Both the position numbers and the translations under genes were made by a program. This document shows positions 35,876 through 43,881 of a DNA stretch of 64,000 nucleotides, in pieces. Source of the stretch: an uncultured Chitinophagaceae bacterium (GTDB lineage Bacteria > Bacteroidota > Bacteroidia > Chitinophagales > Chitinophagaceae); assembly GCA_937873715.1 (NCBI GenBank), contig CALMYJ010000013.1, positions 169,682 to 233,681 on the forward strand. Reading direction: 5' to 3'. Numbering within the stretch: the first letter of the stretch is position 1; each line of letters starts with the position of its first letter. The notes below the pieces were generated by a model. It was not told where the DNA came from. It did not search any database and saw only the letters and a list, made by a program, of their open reading frames with translations.

Positions 35876-36046
35876 TTATTTAGGGGCATTTTGAATTGCG
35901 TTATTATAAGTGCCTAAAAGAAAATTCATTTGAATTGCATGCGTATAATTAGTTCCTGAATTTGGCATTAAAGGCCCTGGTTGCCCAATTTCTTGATAGT
36001 ACCTTTGAATATATCGATCTGACATGTTATTACGTTGGATAAACAT
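35876..36046 (-). pseudogene. C-terminal fragment of an ORF cut off by repeat copy C
   Basis: 56 residues from an internal ATG at 36046; the frame stays open into the inverted repeat of copy C, which has replaced the upstream part. The tail reads IQRNNMSDRYIQRYYQEIG, then GPLMPNSGTNYTHAIQMN and ends NAIQNAPK. I do not recognise it. The organisation (a tail followed 12 bp later by a small secreted protein gene) recalls displaced polymorphic-toxin tails, but nothing in the sequence proves that. Confidence 0.45.
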
Positions 36047-36062
36047 ATTTGTAATGACTTGT

Positions 36063-36266
36063 TTCCCAGCAACGTCTCTTACACCCTGCCCGGTGCGCTG
36101 GCAAGGACGTTGCGCCTAAAACACATACAGCCGCTATTTTTTTAAAATCAGTTTCTGGCATTTTCATAAAACTTTTACAGGCCTTGCGTTAAAGATACCA
36201 GGATTTCCAAAAAACGCAACGTCCTTTATCCTCCCACAAAGCACGGCAAAGAGACGTTGCTGGGAA
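36063..36266 (+). repeat. structured repeat, copy C (204 bp)
   Basis: Same orientation as A and B, octamers at 36069, 36106, 36216 and 36253 with the same 37-bp spacing. The right-arm loop sequence differs from A and B yet its length is kept. It separates an ORF tail on the left from an IS1595-type transposase start on the right, and so lies within or at the joint of broken genes. Confidence 0.85.
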
Positions 36267-36396
36267 TTAGAGGTTTAGTGGCATTACAATGAGGGCAAAC
36301 TGGATTGCCACCCCACCTTAGCCATGCATAGTATTCCCGGCATCTTTGTTTGTCGCTCAAATAGGACATTAATTCTTTAAGGTTTTTGAATTCCAT
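36226..36396 (-). pseudogene. N-terminal remnant of an IS1595-family transposase
   Basis: The frame begins at the ATG at 36396: MEFKNLKELMSYLSDKQRCR, then EYYAWLRWGGNPVCPHCNAT. This matches the N-terminal zinc-ribbon of IS1595/ISXO2-like transposases (CPHC is the first metal knuckle). After 43 codons it runs into repeat copy C and stops 13 codons inside it. The second knuckle and the whole DDE/DDN catalytic domain are absent from the window, so it cannot be active. The similarity is from memory. Confidence 0.7.
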
Positions 36397-36525
36397 TGTA
36401 GTTATATTTTTTGGTTATTGCTAAATCGCATAGCAATTCTACCTTAATAGTTATTGACATTTTGGCATCAATACACACAACTTATACATCTGTAAAACAG
36501 GGGACTAAAAATTTGAGAAAGGGAG

Positions 36526-36550
36526 TGTGGTTGTAGGTATATAGTCGCCC
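36526..36550 (-). repeat. right terminal inverted repeat of the composite element
   Basis: Reverse complement of 34281-34305 with 3 mismatches in 25. It lies about 130 bp upstream of the transposase remnant start, a normal distance for an insertion sequence end. Confidence 0.65.
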
Positions 36551-37742
36551 TATAAGAAGGGAACTATGCCGGCTAATTAGTTTAGTATATCCGGCATTAA
36601 GCCACTTTATAAAACTGCTGAAGAATTGATAAATAAATTGTCTAAAAATATTTTTATTCAACTAATTGGTTTTCAATTTTTAAATGATTTTATTTATTTA
36701 TTAAAAACTTATTTATAAGGGTTTTTTCAGCATTTAATCTGTGTTCTTCTGATTTTATGAATCTAACAATCAATTAGTAAATTATAAAATTGAATATCAA
36801 TTATTTATATTGTTTAGATTTATTAATAATGCAATAAATCTTAAGTATTACATATAAATTGGGGGTATTTGACGATTTTTTATCTAATCAGCTTCTCTTA
36901 GGCATTAGTCCTAAAGAGAGATGGATGAGCAATAAACAGAACTGTATAAAACTAGCTGATGCAATATAGTGCTATTTCGGTAACTATGGCAGTTGCATAG
37001 CAGGTCAATTTGTTTAAAATTTCCGGCATTTTAAATGCTGTTAGTCCACCCGGTTTTGAATCTCTTTTTCTCCAGCCCGGTTATACACATTGTGCACTTT
37101 GTTGATTTTGCACAAGGCATTTACAGCCCAATCATAAGTCCAAAATTTTAATAGTTGCCGTCAGGTTGTTTAAAAAGGGGGCTGAAATTCCATTTTCCGG
37201 ATATTCCTTCCGTATTTCGGAGTGGGTTTCCAATCTCTATTTTTAAGGCCTTGTAAATCAGCTGTTTAATTTTTGGCACGAATCCAGATACCATTACTGT
37301 ACCGGCAGCATGAGGAAATGAAGAGGGCAGGCCGGTTGAAAATCGAAAATTTAAACTTCTTATAAGGGCTCAGTTTTCAGTGTAACAAGCAGGCCACTTT
37401 ACCAGGAATGGATCACCGGGTATAGTGGCTTTCTTATTTTTTATCATGTTTGCATTGTTTTTTCCGGCTTGCGGATTTATTTTCCATAGAATGGAATTTT
37501 GGATAGTAGGCGATTTTTTAAACAATTGATTATCAATTAAATATTTCTTGGCACAGATTAGGATTCTTCAATGTCAGCAGCAAAGGACTATGCGGTACAT
37601 AAATAACAGGATGACCATAGACAGGTGAGCTAAAATGCTGGAAAGTGAAGCAGATAGAAATAAAGCTTAAGCACTTATATAGGCAGTAAACGAAAACAAA
37701 CCAGGCACAGATAAAACGGGGCTGTTGTTGAAAATTTAATAA
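36551..37742. other. about 1.2 kb AT-rich DNA without a convincing gene
   Basis: No ORF with coding character is found on either strand. Visible items are a bulged hairpin at 36893-36915 (CTCTTAGG with CCTAAAGAG), a stretch at about 37180-37230 with repeated TTCC words resembling an insertion-sequence end, and a 39-codon open frame on the minus strand (37041-37160, WTYDWAVNALCKINKVHNVY in the middle) that may be a gene remnant. Long AT-rich runs fill 36600-36870. It looks like decayed mobile DNA. Confidence 0.5.
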
Positions 37743-37970
37743 ATGACAGCCCCTTTTATAGAAGCGGTAAAGAAAAAATCAAAAAAACACCCTGATATGA
37801 AAACATTATTGATTTACTTTGCACAGCACGCAAAACTGTTCATACACAGATTTGTTTTTTTGGGTAACACAAAAACACTGAAGCCGCTTCCGGCATATTG
37901 GGCCATTATACCCGTAAAGCCAGATGAGATTATAAAAAAAGAACTTTCCTCAGGGAAGCATAATCAGTAA
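37743..37970 (+). CDS. small hypothetical ORF
   Basis: 75 residues, basic (VKKKSKKHPDMKTLLIYFAQ, then HAKLFIHRFVFLGNTKTLKP) and with a lysine/glutamate tail. There is no recognised domain, no promoter box and no ribosome-binding site, and the DNA around it looks like decayed accessory sequence. It may not be expressed. It is kept because it is the only plus-strand ORF of this length in the gap. Confidence 0.25.
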   Translation: MTAPFIEAVKKKSKKHPDMKTLLIYFAQHAKLFIHRFVFLGNTKTLKPLPAYWAIIPVKPDEIIKKELSSGKHNQ

Positions 37971-38142
37971 ACAGTGTATACCTTTCAACCCAATTTTTTG
38001 AAATAAAACGCTTATTTTCAATAATTATAAAATAATTACAGCACAAGTATCGTTTAACATCCAAACCTCAGGGATATACGCTTGTGCTTGGTTTAACAAG
38101 ATGTTTTCTTTGGGGGTTACAGAACCAAACAGGTTCGTAAAC

Positions 38143-38168
38143 AAAGTTCCGATGTCTATCGGAACTTT
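38143..38168. terminator. bidirectional hairpin terminator
   Basis: Perfect 11-bp stem (38143-38153 with 38158-38168, AAAGTTCCGAT / ATCGGAACTTT) and a GTCT loop, followed by TTTTG on the plus strand and TTTGTTT on the minus strand. It lies 25 bp after the stop of the minus-strand lipoprotein gene. An additional inverted repeat, AGCACAAG at 38040 and CTTGTGCT at 38081, lies just beyond. Confidence 0.7.
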
Positions 38169-38193
38169 TGTATTTTATAAAATATGAGACTGC

Positions 38194-38709
38194 TTATCCA
38201 TTCTTTTTTACATAAAATTCGCCGGCAGTAATGTTGATATCTGCCAGCCCTGATTTTTTTAGGGTGCCGCTAAAACTGCCTTTAATGAAATTGGTATTTA
38301 CTTCTGTTATTGTAATTACAGCATCGGAAGTAATGGGCCCACTGTTAAAAAGTTGACCCGTGCTTTCATCCTGGTAACCGATTATTACCCCCACAGGTAT
38401 GCCTGAACTAAGGCTGTAGTTACTATAAGATCCGGCAGTTATAGGAGCATCGCTGTACACCTGTAGCGAAATATTGCTTGCAGCAGTATTAAAACCGCTA
38501 ATGATAATAATATGGCTGCTGGCTGACTGGGTAGCCGTGAAATACAAACCCATCTGGTTGGTATAATTAATATTGCTGCTATTAGCCCTGAATTTTACAT
38601 AATACTCGCCGCCGCCACCGCCAGAACCTGATTTTTTGCAGCCTGTAAAAGCAATTGAAAAAAGCAGGAAAACAAATAACACAAAGGCTGAATAAAACAT
38701 TTTTTTCAT
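38194..38709 (-). CDS. small lipoprotein of unknown function
   Basis: 171 residues. The signal has a long hydrophobic core and lipobox FTGC near residue 24, followed by a serine/glycine linker (KKSGSGGGGG) that tethers a beta-rich domain to the membrane. The domain contains YYVKFRANSSNINYTNQMGL, LQVYSDAPITAGSYSN and FIKGSFSGTLKKSGLADINI, similar to small Bacteroidota lipoproteins that bind or package surface ligands. The ATG at 38700 is an alternative start. It lies between the island and tRNA-Arg. Confidence 0.75.
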   Translation of the reverse strand: MKKMFYSAFVLFVFLLFSIAFTGCKKSGSGGGGGEYYVKFRANSSNINYTNQMGLYFTATQSASSHIIIISGFNTAASNISLQVYSDAPITAGSYSNYSLSSGIPVGVIIGYQDESTGQLFNSGPITSDAVITITEVNTNFIKGSFSGTLKKSGLADINITAGEFYVKKNG

Positions 38710-38952
38710 AATAAAATATTTGTGGTGAAACTAATTGTTGGGCATGTTTGCCCGGGCAGGGATTAGGGTTAAAAATACAGGTAAATGTTTAAAAATTGCT
38801 GGTACGATGTACAGAGTTATTCACAGGTATTCTTAAGCGTTAGTATCATAAAAAATGCACCATAACAGTATTAGATGGTTAATACACTCACTTATGTCAG
38901 CTTTTATATGCTTAATAAAATTTCGGGCACAAAGTTTTGGGATGCCCCCTGT

Positions 38953-38990
38953 AAAAAAAATAGCCAGCAAGGTTAAAGAAGTTGGCTGGC
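38953..38990 (-). terminator. terminator of tRNA-Arg
   Basis: On the minus strand GCCAGC pairs with GCTGGC (38963-38968 and 38985-38990) and the stem is followed by eight U. It ends transcription 9 bp after the tRNA. Confidence 0.75.
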
Positions 38991-38998
38991 AAGATGTG

Positions 38999-39072
<74 letters not shown>

Positions 39073-39161
39073 ATAAAAGTTGTGCAAATATAGGAGAAAT
39101 GTGTTTTTGGCCGATGCCGGGTATTCCATTTTAGCGTAAAGATTTGCAGAATATTTTCTGC

Positions 39162-39169
39162 TACATTTG
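39162..39169 (+). promoter_or_regulatory. promoter box of the 39194 gene
   Basis: TACATTTG, 24 nt before the ATG, fits TAnnTTTG; a TTTG at 39143-39146 lies 15 nt upstream, slightly short of the usual spacing. Confidence 0.5.
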
Positions 39170-39193
39170 TACTTATAACCGGCTAACTCACTT

Positions 39194-39811
39194 ATGGTAA
39201 AACAAGTAATATTGGTTGCAATTGGCCTAACCGGCTTTATCCTGCAACCGGCAGCACAGGATAGTACTGCCAAATCACCTGCAAAAAAGCAAATTTATTT
39301 TACCCCCGGGCAAAAAAAGCCCCGGCTATTTGGAATAGCTTTTACCTTAACCGATTTTAATGCCCCCAAAAATTTCGGCTCCAACAGCAATGCCAGCACC
39401 ACCGCCATCAAAAACCTGAGTGCAGGCGTATCGGTGGGCTATTGGTCGCCACTTACCCCTATGATTGATTTTTCAGGAAAAATCAATGCGGTATTTCATG
39501 ATTTTAGTGCCATATATAAAGGTACCCCGGGTAAAACAGAAGTAGGTATTGAAGTGGAGCCAAGCGTAATTATACGTGCTGTTAAGGATGAAAATTTACT
39601 GTCGCCCTTTGTATCAGCCGGGCTTGGGTTTGGCCTTTACACCGACAGGGCAGGGGCCTACCTGCCTTTGGGCATGGGCCTGCAGTTGAACGCATCAAGC
39701 CATACCTACCTTTTTGTACAGATGCAGTATAAAGTATCCTTAACACCCAAAGTTTTAGGCGATAACTTCTTCTACTCCATTGGTTTTGCTCAAAATATAC
39801 ATGGCGATTGA
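39194..39811 (+). CDS. outer-membrane beta-barrel protein
   Basis: 205 residues with a signal peptide ending near LQPAAQ. After a basic linker (KSPAKKQIYFTPGQKK) the protein shows alternating strands: FGIAFTLTDFNAP, LSAGVSVGYWSPLTPMIDF, SPFVSAGLGFGLYTD, YLPLGMGLQLNASSHTYLF, ending in NFFYSIGFAQNIHGD. This fits an eight-strand barrel of the outer-membrane beta-barrel family. The function is unknown. It has its own promoter box and lies next to tRNA-Arg. Confidence 0.78.
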   Translation: MVKQVILVAIGLTGFILQPAAQDSTAKSPAKKQIYFTPGQKKPRLFGIAFTLTDFNAPKNFGSNSNASTTAIKNLSAGVSVGYWSPLTPMIDFSGKINAVFHDFSAIYKGTPGKTEVGIEVEPSVIIRAVKDENLLSPFVSAGLGFGLYTDRAGAYLPLGMGLQLNASSHTYLFVQMQYKVSLTPKVLGDNFFYSIGFAQNIHGD

Positions 39812-40079
39812 TGCAACCACCTGAACTGTTTTTTTATCCTAATTCGGTAACAACGTAATCTTGCTGTTACGTAAATTTATTTTCAAATACCGGCAAAAAC
39901 GGGTGTCAGCCTGCATTTGAATATGCAGTAGTGCTAAGCTATCTATATCTTTTTCAGCGCATTACCGTAAATTCCCCTTTAAAAAGAAAGGGTAGTTTTA
40001 CTAAAATTTGAAACAATAATTTGCAGCAATTTGCATTATATAATAGTAAACGCCCTATTGAAAACCGATACCCGTTTTT

Positions 40080-40763
40080 ATGCCTCAAAACCCAATTGAC
40101 GTGGAACCCATTAAAGTACTAATTACCGACGATCATGTATTGTACCGTGCCGGTGTGAAAACCGCATTGAGTGCCAAAAAAGACATTAAAGTGATTGGAG
40201 AAGCCGACAATGGCATGCATCTCCTCAATATGCTCAAGCTGGTGCAGCCCGATGTAATATTACTGGACATACAAATGCCGGTGATGGATGGTGTGGGAGC
40301 CCTGCCCGAAATAAAAAAGAACTGGCCACACATCAAGGTAATTATGCTTACAATGATGGACGACCATAGCATGATTACCCGGTTGATGGAACTTGGGGCC
40401 AACAGTTACCTGAGCAAAACCAGCGACAGCGAAATTATTTACGAAGCCATTAAAACATGCTTTGAAAGTGAGTACTATTTTAATGCACTTACCAATAAAG
40501 CTTTACTGGCCAACCTGAGAGAAAAACACTCAACCACACCTCAAAAAATTGCCCAGCAGGAGGCTAACCTCAGCGATAAAGAAGTGCTGGTGCTACGCCT
40601 GATGTGCGAAGAAAAAAGTACGAAGGAAATTGCAGAAATAGTGGAATTAAGCCCCCGTACCATTGAAGCCATCAGGGATAAACTGAAAGAAAAAACAGGC
40701 GCCAAAACCACCGCAGGTCTTATCCTGTTTGCCGTAAAAAATAAGTTTATCAACGAAGAATAA
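40080..40763 (+). CDS. NarL/FixJ-type response regulator
   Basis: 227 residues. Receiver domain (about 10-125): acidic pair in LITDDHVLYRAG, phospho-acceptor aspartate in VILLDIQMPVMDG, the switch threonine in VIMLTMMDD and conserved lysine in YLSKTSD. LuxR-type helix-turn-helix (about 160-222): LSDKEVLVLRLMCEEKSTKE, IAEIVELSPRTIEAIRDKLK. No kinase is next to it, so it is an orphan. A terminator follows the stop. Confidence 0.94.
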   Translation: MPQNPIDVEPIKVLITDDHVLYRAGVKTALSAKKDIKVIGEADNGMHLLNMLKLVQPDVILLDIQMPVMDGVGALPEIKKNWPHIKVIMLTMMDDHSMITRLMELGANSYLSKTSDSEIIYEAIKTCFESEYYFNALTNKALLANLREKHSTTPQKIAQQEANLSDKEVLVLRLMCEEKSTKEIAEIVELSPRTIEAIRDKLKEKTGAKTTAGLILFAVKNKFINEE

Positions 40764-40813
40764 TTTGCATATAAGTACCTCTTATATTTCTCTTTGAACC
40801 TAAAGAAGAAGCG

Positions 40814-40844
40814 TCCCGTCAACATTTTTTGGCGGGATTTTTTT
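40814..40844 (+). terminator. terminator after the NarL-type regulator
   Basis: 9-bp stem (40814-40822 with 40829-40837, TCCCGTCAA / TTGGCGGGA, one G-U pair) followed by seven T. This rules out the in-frame ATG at 40794 as the start of the next gene. Confidence 0.85.
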
Positions 40845-40872
40845 ATTCAGCCTGTTGCAAAAAGCCAGTTAT

Positions 40873-40880
40873 TATATTTG
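40873..40880 (+). promoter_or_regulatory. TAnnTTTG promoter box 3 nt before the aminotransferase gene
   Basis: TATATTTG ends 3 nt before the ATG at 40884. A TTG lies about 15 nt further upstream. The spacing suggests a leaderless message. Confidence 0.45.
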
Positions 40881-40883
40881 CCC

Positions 40884-41720
40884 ATGCCTTTTATTAACTA
40901 CAATGGAAATATTATTGATGCCGGTGTGCCCGTGGCAACTGCCGCAAGCCGTGGACTGCGTTATGGAGATGGCTTGTTTGAAACCATGAAAATGCTGAAA
41001 GGCAAAATTGTACATGAGGCCGAGCATTTGCAGCGGCTTTGGCATGGTATGGAACTGCTGCAGTTTGAACTGCGTAAGCATTTTTCGAAAGAAAAACTAA
41101 TTGCAGCGATTCAAGCCCTGGCTCAAAAAAATGGCCACCAGGCTGCGGCACGTATACGGCTCAATGTGTGCAGGGGCGAAGGCGGCTTGTACGATCCTGC
41201 CAACCATTTTCCCAATTTTATTATCGAAACATGGCCATTACAAACCAACAACCAGCTTAATATAAATGGCGTGGTGGCCGGTATTTATGAGGATGCCCGT
41301 AAAAGCTGCGATATATTAAGTAATATAAAACACAACAACTACCTGCCTTATGTACTGGCAGCAATAAAGGCTAAAAAAGAAAAATGGAACGATGCCCTGG
41401 TGCTCAACCAATTTGGCCGTATAGCCGACAGCACCATCTCAAATATTTTTATTATCAAAAACGAAAAAATAGTTACGCCGCCACTTGCCGAAGGTTGTGT
41501 ATCAGGGATTATGCGGCAAAAAATGATACAGTTTTTACAAAAACAATATCATATTGAGGAAGCAGCACTTACTATCGAAGATATTCTTAAAGCCGATGAA
41601 GTGATGCTTACCAACAGCATATCAATCATACGCTGGGTGCAGCAGATACAGCAGAGCCGCTATCAAAGCAATATGATTCAAAAGATTTATCCAGCCTTTG
41701 CAGCAACTATTTTGGGCTGA
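40884..41720 (+). CDS. class IV aminotransferase (PabC/branched-chain type)
   Basis: 278 residues from the ATG at 40884. The upstream extension to 40794 crosses a terminator and is rejected. Fold-type IV PLP enzyme marks are ASRGLRYGDGLFETM at the start, the PLP lysine in SNIKHNNYLPYVLAA near residue 150, RIADSTISNIFII and TPPLAEGCVSGIMRQKMI. The family includes 4-amino-4-deoxychorismate lyase (PabC), branched-chain and D-amino-acid aminotransferases; folate genes elsewhere in the window make PabC possible. It is followed by the photolyase gene after 25 bp. Confidence 0.85.
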   Translation: MPFINYNGNIIDAGVPVATAASRGLRYGDGLFETMKMLKGKIVHEAEHLQRLWHGMELLQFELRKHFSKEKLIAAIQALAQKNGHQAAARIRLNVCRGEGGLYDPANHFPNFIIETWPLQTNNQLNINGVVAGIYEDARKSCDILSNIKHNNYLPYVLAAIKAKKEKWNDALVLNQFGRIADSTISNIFIIKNEKIVTPPLAEGCVSGIMRQKMIQFLQKQYHIEEAALTIEDILKADEVMLTNSISIIRWVQQIQQSRYQSNMIQKIYPAFAATILG

Positions 41721-41745
41721 TATTGTTTCGCATAAAAACACCGTA

Positions 41746-43053
41746 ATGCAAAGGGTAAATATTTTTTGGTTCAGGAGAGACCTCAGGCTTAAAGATAATG
41801 CAGCGCTATACCACGCCTTAAAAAGCCCTAACCCTGTACTGCCCATTTTTATTTTCGACAGAAATATTTTAGACCAACTGGAAGATAAAGCCGACCGACG
41901 GGTGGAATTTATACATGCAGCCCTGCATGAAATGCAGCAGCAGCTTGTTGAAATTGGGACGTCTTTACGTGTTTTTTACGGAACACCTGCCGAAGTATAT
42001 ACACAGTTATTACAACAATATACTATTGATGCCGTATTTACCAACCATGATTATGAGCCTTATGCACAGGAAAGGGAAGCCCTTATACAAAACATCCTGA
42101 AGCAGCACGGCACTGCCCTGCATACGTTTAAAGACCAGGTGATTTTTGAAAAAAATGAAGTGCTCAAGGATGACGGTAACCCATATACGGTATTTACTCC
42201 CTACAGTAAAAAGTGGAAAGCCAAACTCAATGATTTTTATTTAAAACCTTACCCAACGGAAAAATATTTTGGTAACTTTTTTAAAACAACTCCACAGGTT
42301 ATACCTGCATTGCAATCAATGGGCTTCCGGCTGGTGGATAAGCCATTTCCGGCAAAGGCACTTAAAACGGAGTTATTAAAAAAGTACGGACAGCAACGGG
42401 ATTTTCCTGCAATTGAAGGTACTTCCAAATTAGGGGTGCACCTGCGTTTTGGCACCATCAGCATCAGGCAACTGGCTGCTTATGCCCGCCAGTATTCCGA
42501 AGTATATCTTAATGAACTGGTATGGCGGGATTTTTATCACAATATTTTATGGCATTTTCAGCAGGTGGGCAGTGGTAAAGCATTTAAGCCGGCATACGAT
42601 ACTATTGAGTGGCGAAAAGATACCGGCGAATTTGAACGCTGGTGCAAGGGGCTTACCGGCTATCCTATTGTTGATGCCGGCATGAGGGAGCTAAACGAAA
42701 CCGGCTATATGCACAACCGGGTGCGGATGATTGTAGCCTCATTTTTAAGCAAACACCTGCTGCTCGACTGGCGCCTGGGTGAAGCGTATTTTGCAGCAAA
42801 ACTGCTCGACTTCGATCTTGCTGCCAACAACGGCGGCTGGCAATGGGCGGCTGGCTCTGGCTGCGATGCAGCTCCCTACTTCAGGATATTTAACCCTTAC
42901 CTGCAAACCCAAAAATTTGACCCGGCATTAAAATATGTAAAACAATGGGTACCCGAATACCTTGAATTCAACTATCCCCAACCGATAGTGCAGCATGAAG
43001 CGGCACGTAAACGCTGCCTGGAAGTGTATAGCGCTGCATTGAAAAAAGATTAA
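41746..43053 (+). CDS. class I-type deoxyribodipyrimidine photolyase
   Basis: 435 residues from the ATG at 41746; the frame continues upstream into the aminotransferase gene but the family starts at RVNIFWFRRDLRLKDN. It repairs UV-induced pyrimidine dimers using light. The N-terminal Rossmann domain would bind an antenna cofactor. The FAD domain has TSKLGVHLRFGTIS, ELVWRDFYHNILW, GYPIVDAGMRELNETGYMHN, LLDFDLAANNGGWQWAAG and DAAPYFRIFNPYLQ. The ASN and Trp residues needed for FAD reduction are in place. It converges with mqnD, overlapping by 4 bp. Confidence 0.92.
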   Translation: MQRVNIFWFRRDLRLKDNAALYHALKSPNPVLPIFIFDRNILDQLEDKADRRVEFIHAALHEMQQQLVEIGTSLRVFYGTPAEVYTQLLQQYTIDAVFTNHDYEPYAQEREALIQNILKQHGTALHTFKDQVIFEKNEVLKDDGNPYTVFTPYSKKWKAKLNDFYLKPYPTEKYFGNFFKTTPQVIPALQSMGFRLVDKPFPAKALKTELLKKYGQQRDFPAIEGTSKLGVHLRFGTISIRQLAAYARQYSEVYLNELVWRDFYHNILWHFQQVGSGKAFKPAYDTIEWRKDTGEFERWCKGLTGYPIVDAGMRELNETGYMHNRVRMIVASFLSKHLLLDWRLGEAYFAAKLLDFDLAANNGGWQWAAGSGCDAAPYFRIFNPYLQTQKFDPALKYVKQWVPEYLEFNYPQPIVQHEAARKRCLEVYSAALKKD

Positions 43054-43877
43054 CCTGCAAAAATAGTATTGAACTTACTGCTTTCCCCATTGGCCGAACG
43101 GTATACCTCCATCAGCCTGTTAACTGCCTTGCGGCCAGGCTCACCAAGGCTCAGCGTATAGTTATTTACATACAAATTAATATGCTGCCGCATAACCTCC
43201 TCACTCATTTCCTGTGCATGGTTTTTAATAAAAGCACTAAGCTCAGGGTATTGGGCAAAAGCATATTCCGTGCTTTTTCGAATAAGGCTATTCACGGTGT
43301 GTTGCACACTGGCATCAATATCCCTGCGGCATACAATGCCACCTAACGGTATCGGGCAACCGGTTTTTTGCTCCCAGTAATCACCGAGGTCGGTAATTTT
43401 ATGCAGGCCTTTTTGCTGGTAAGTAAAGCGGTTTTCGTGGATGATCACACCATTGCCTTTACCCTCCAGTACAAATTGCTCCACTTCGTTGTATCGCACA
43501 AATACTTTGTTTTTTACTTCCGGGTAAGCCAGCGAAAAAAGTAAATGAGCTGTGGTGTTTTTGCCGGGTATGGCTACAGCACTGCTTTCCACGCTATTTG
43601 CTCGTGTGTTATCACTGGTTATCAATAGCGGGCCTACGCCGCTGCCTAATGCGCTGCCACTGTCTAATAATGCATACTTTGCCGCTACTAAGGGAAGCAC
43701 GCCATAGCTGATTTTGGTAATATCCAGCCTGCCCTCCAAAGCCCATTCGTTAAGGGTTTGCACATCTTCTAATACAACATCAACATCAATACCTGCTGTA
43801 TCAATTTTTTTATTCACCAGTGCATCAAATACAAATGTATCGTTGGGGCAGGGCGAAAAGCCAAGTGTAAGTTTCAT
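43050..43877 (-). CDS. mqnD: 1,4-dihydroxy-6-naphthoate synthase
   Basis: 275 residues, a periplasmic-binding-protein fold with enzymatic function. MqnD converts cyclic dehypoxanthine futalosine to 1,4-dihydroxy-6-naphthoate in the futalosine route to menaquinone. Diagnostic segments are LTLGFSPCPNDTFVFDAL at the N-terminus, DITKISYGVLPLV, GSGVGPLLIT, and GVIIHENRFTYQQKGL with the catalytic-type histidine. It lies 4 bp downstream of mqnB and is translated from the same message. Confidence 0.93.
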   Translation of the reverse strand: MKLTLGFSPCPNDTFVFDALVNKKIDTAGIDVDVVLEDVQTLNEWALEGRLDITKISYGVLPLVAAKYALLDSGSALGSGVGPLLITSDNTRANSVESSAVAIPGKNTTAHLLFSLAYPEVKNKVFVRYNEVEQFVLEGKGNGVIIHENRFTYQQKGLHKITDLGDYWEQKTGCPIPLGGIVCRRDIDASVQHTVNSLIRKSTEYAFAQYPELSAFIKNHAQEMSEEVMRQHINLYVNNYTLSLGEPGRKAVNRLMEVYRSANGESSKFNTIFAG

Positions 43878-43881
43878 GGTA

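Larger units (their letters stand above)
34281..36550. mobile_element. putative IS1595-related composite element bounded by 25-bp inverted repeats
   Basis: The ends match as inverted repeats: 34281-34305 and 36526-36550 agree at 22 of 25 positions, the outer 14 identical (GGGCGACTATATAC). Just inside the right end lies the start of an IS1595-type transposase reading inwards. Between the ends are three copies of a 203-204 bp structured repeat and AT-rich orphan ORFs, not a complete transposase. The bases flanking the ends (ATTTTTCT left, TATAAGAA right) do not form a target duplication, so the element may be rearranged. Boundaries and family are inferred. Confidence 0.5.

Noticed and set aside
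34346..36266. Integron attC sites
   Set aside because: The cassette-like order is suggestive, but the ends do not contain the GTTRRRY/RYYYAAC core, the elements are longer than known attC sites, and no integron integrase is present.
34346..36266. CRISPR array
   Set aside because: Only three copies, each over 200 bp, at irregular spacing (592 and 1125 bp), with ORFs between them and no cas genes.
38040..38088. Inverted repeat AGCACAAG/CTTGTGCT as a regulatory element
   Set aside because: The 33-nt spacer and lack of a nearby promoter make a chance match likely; it is only noted with the adjacent terminator.
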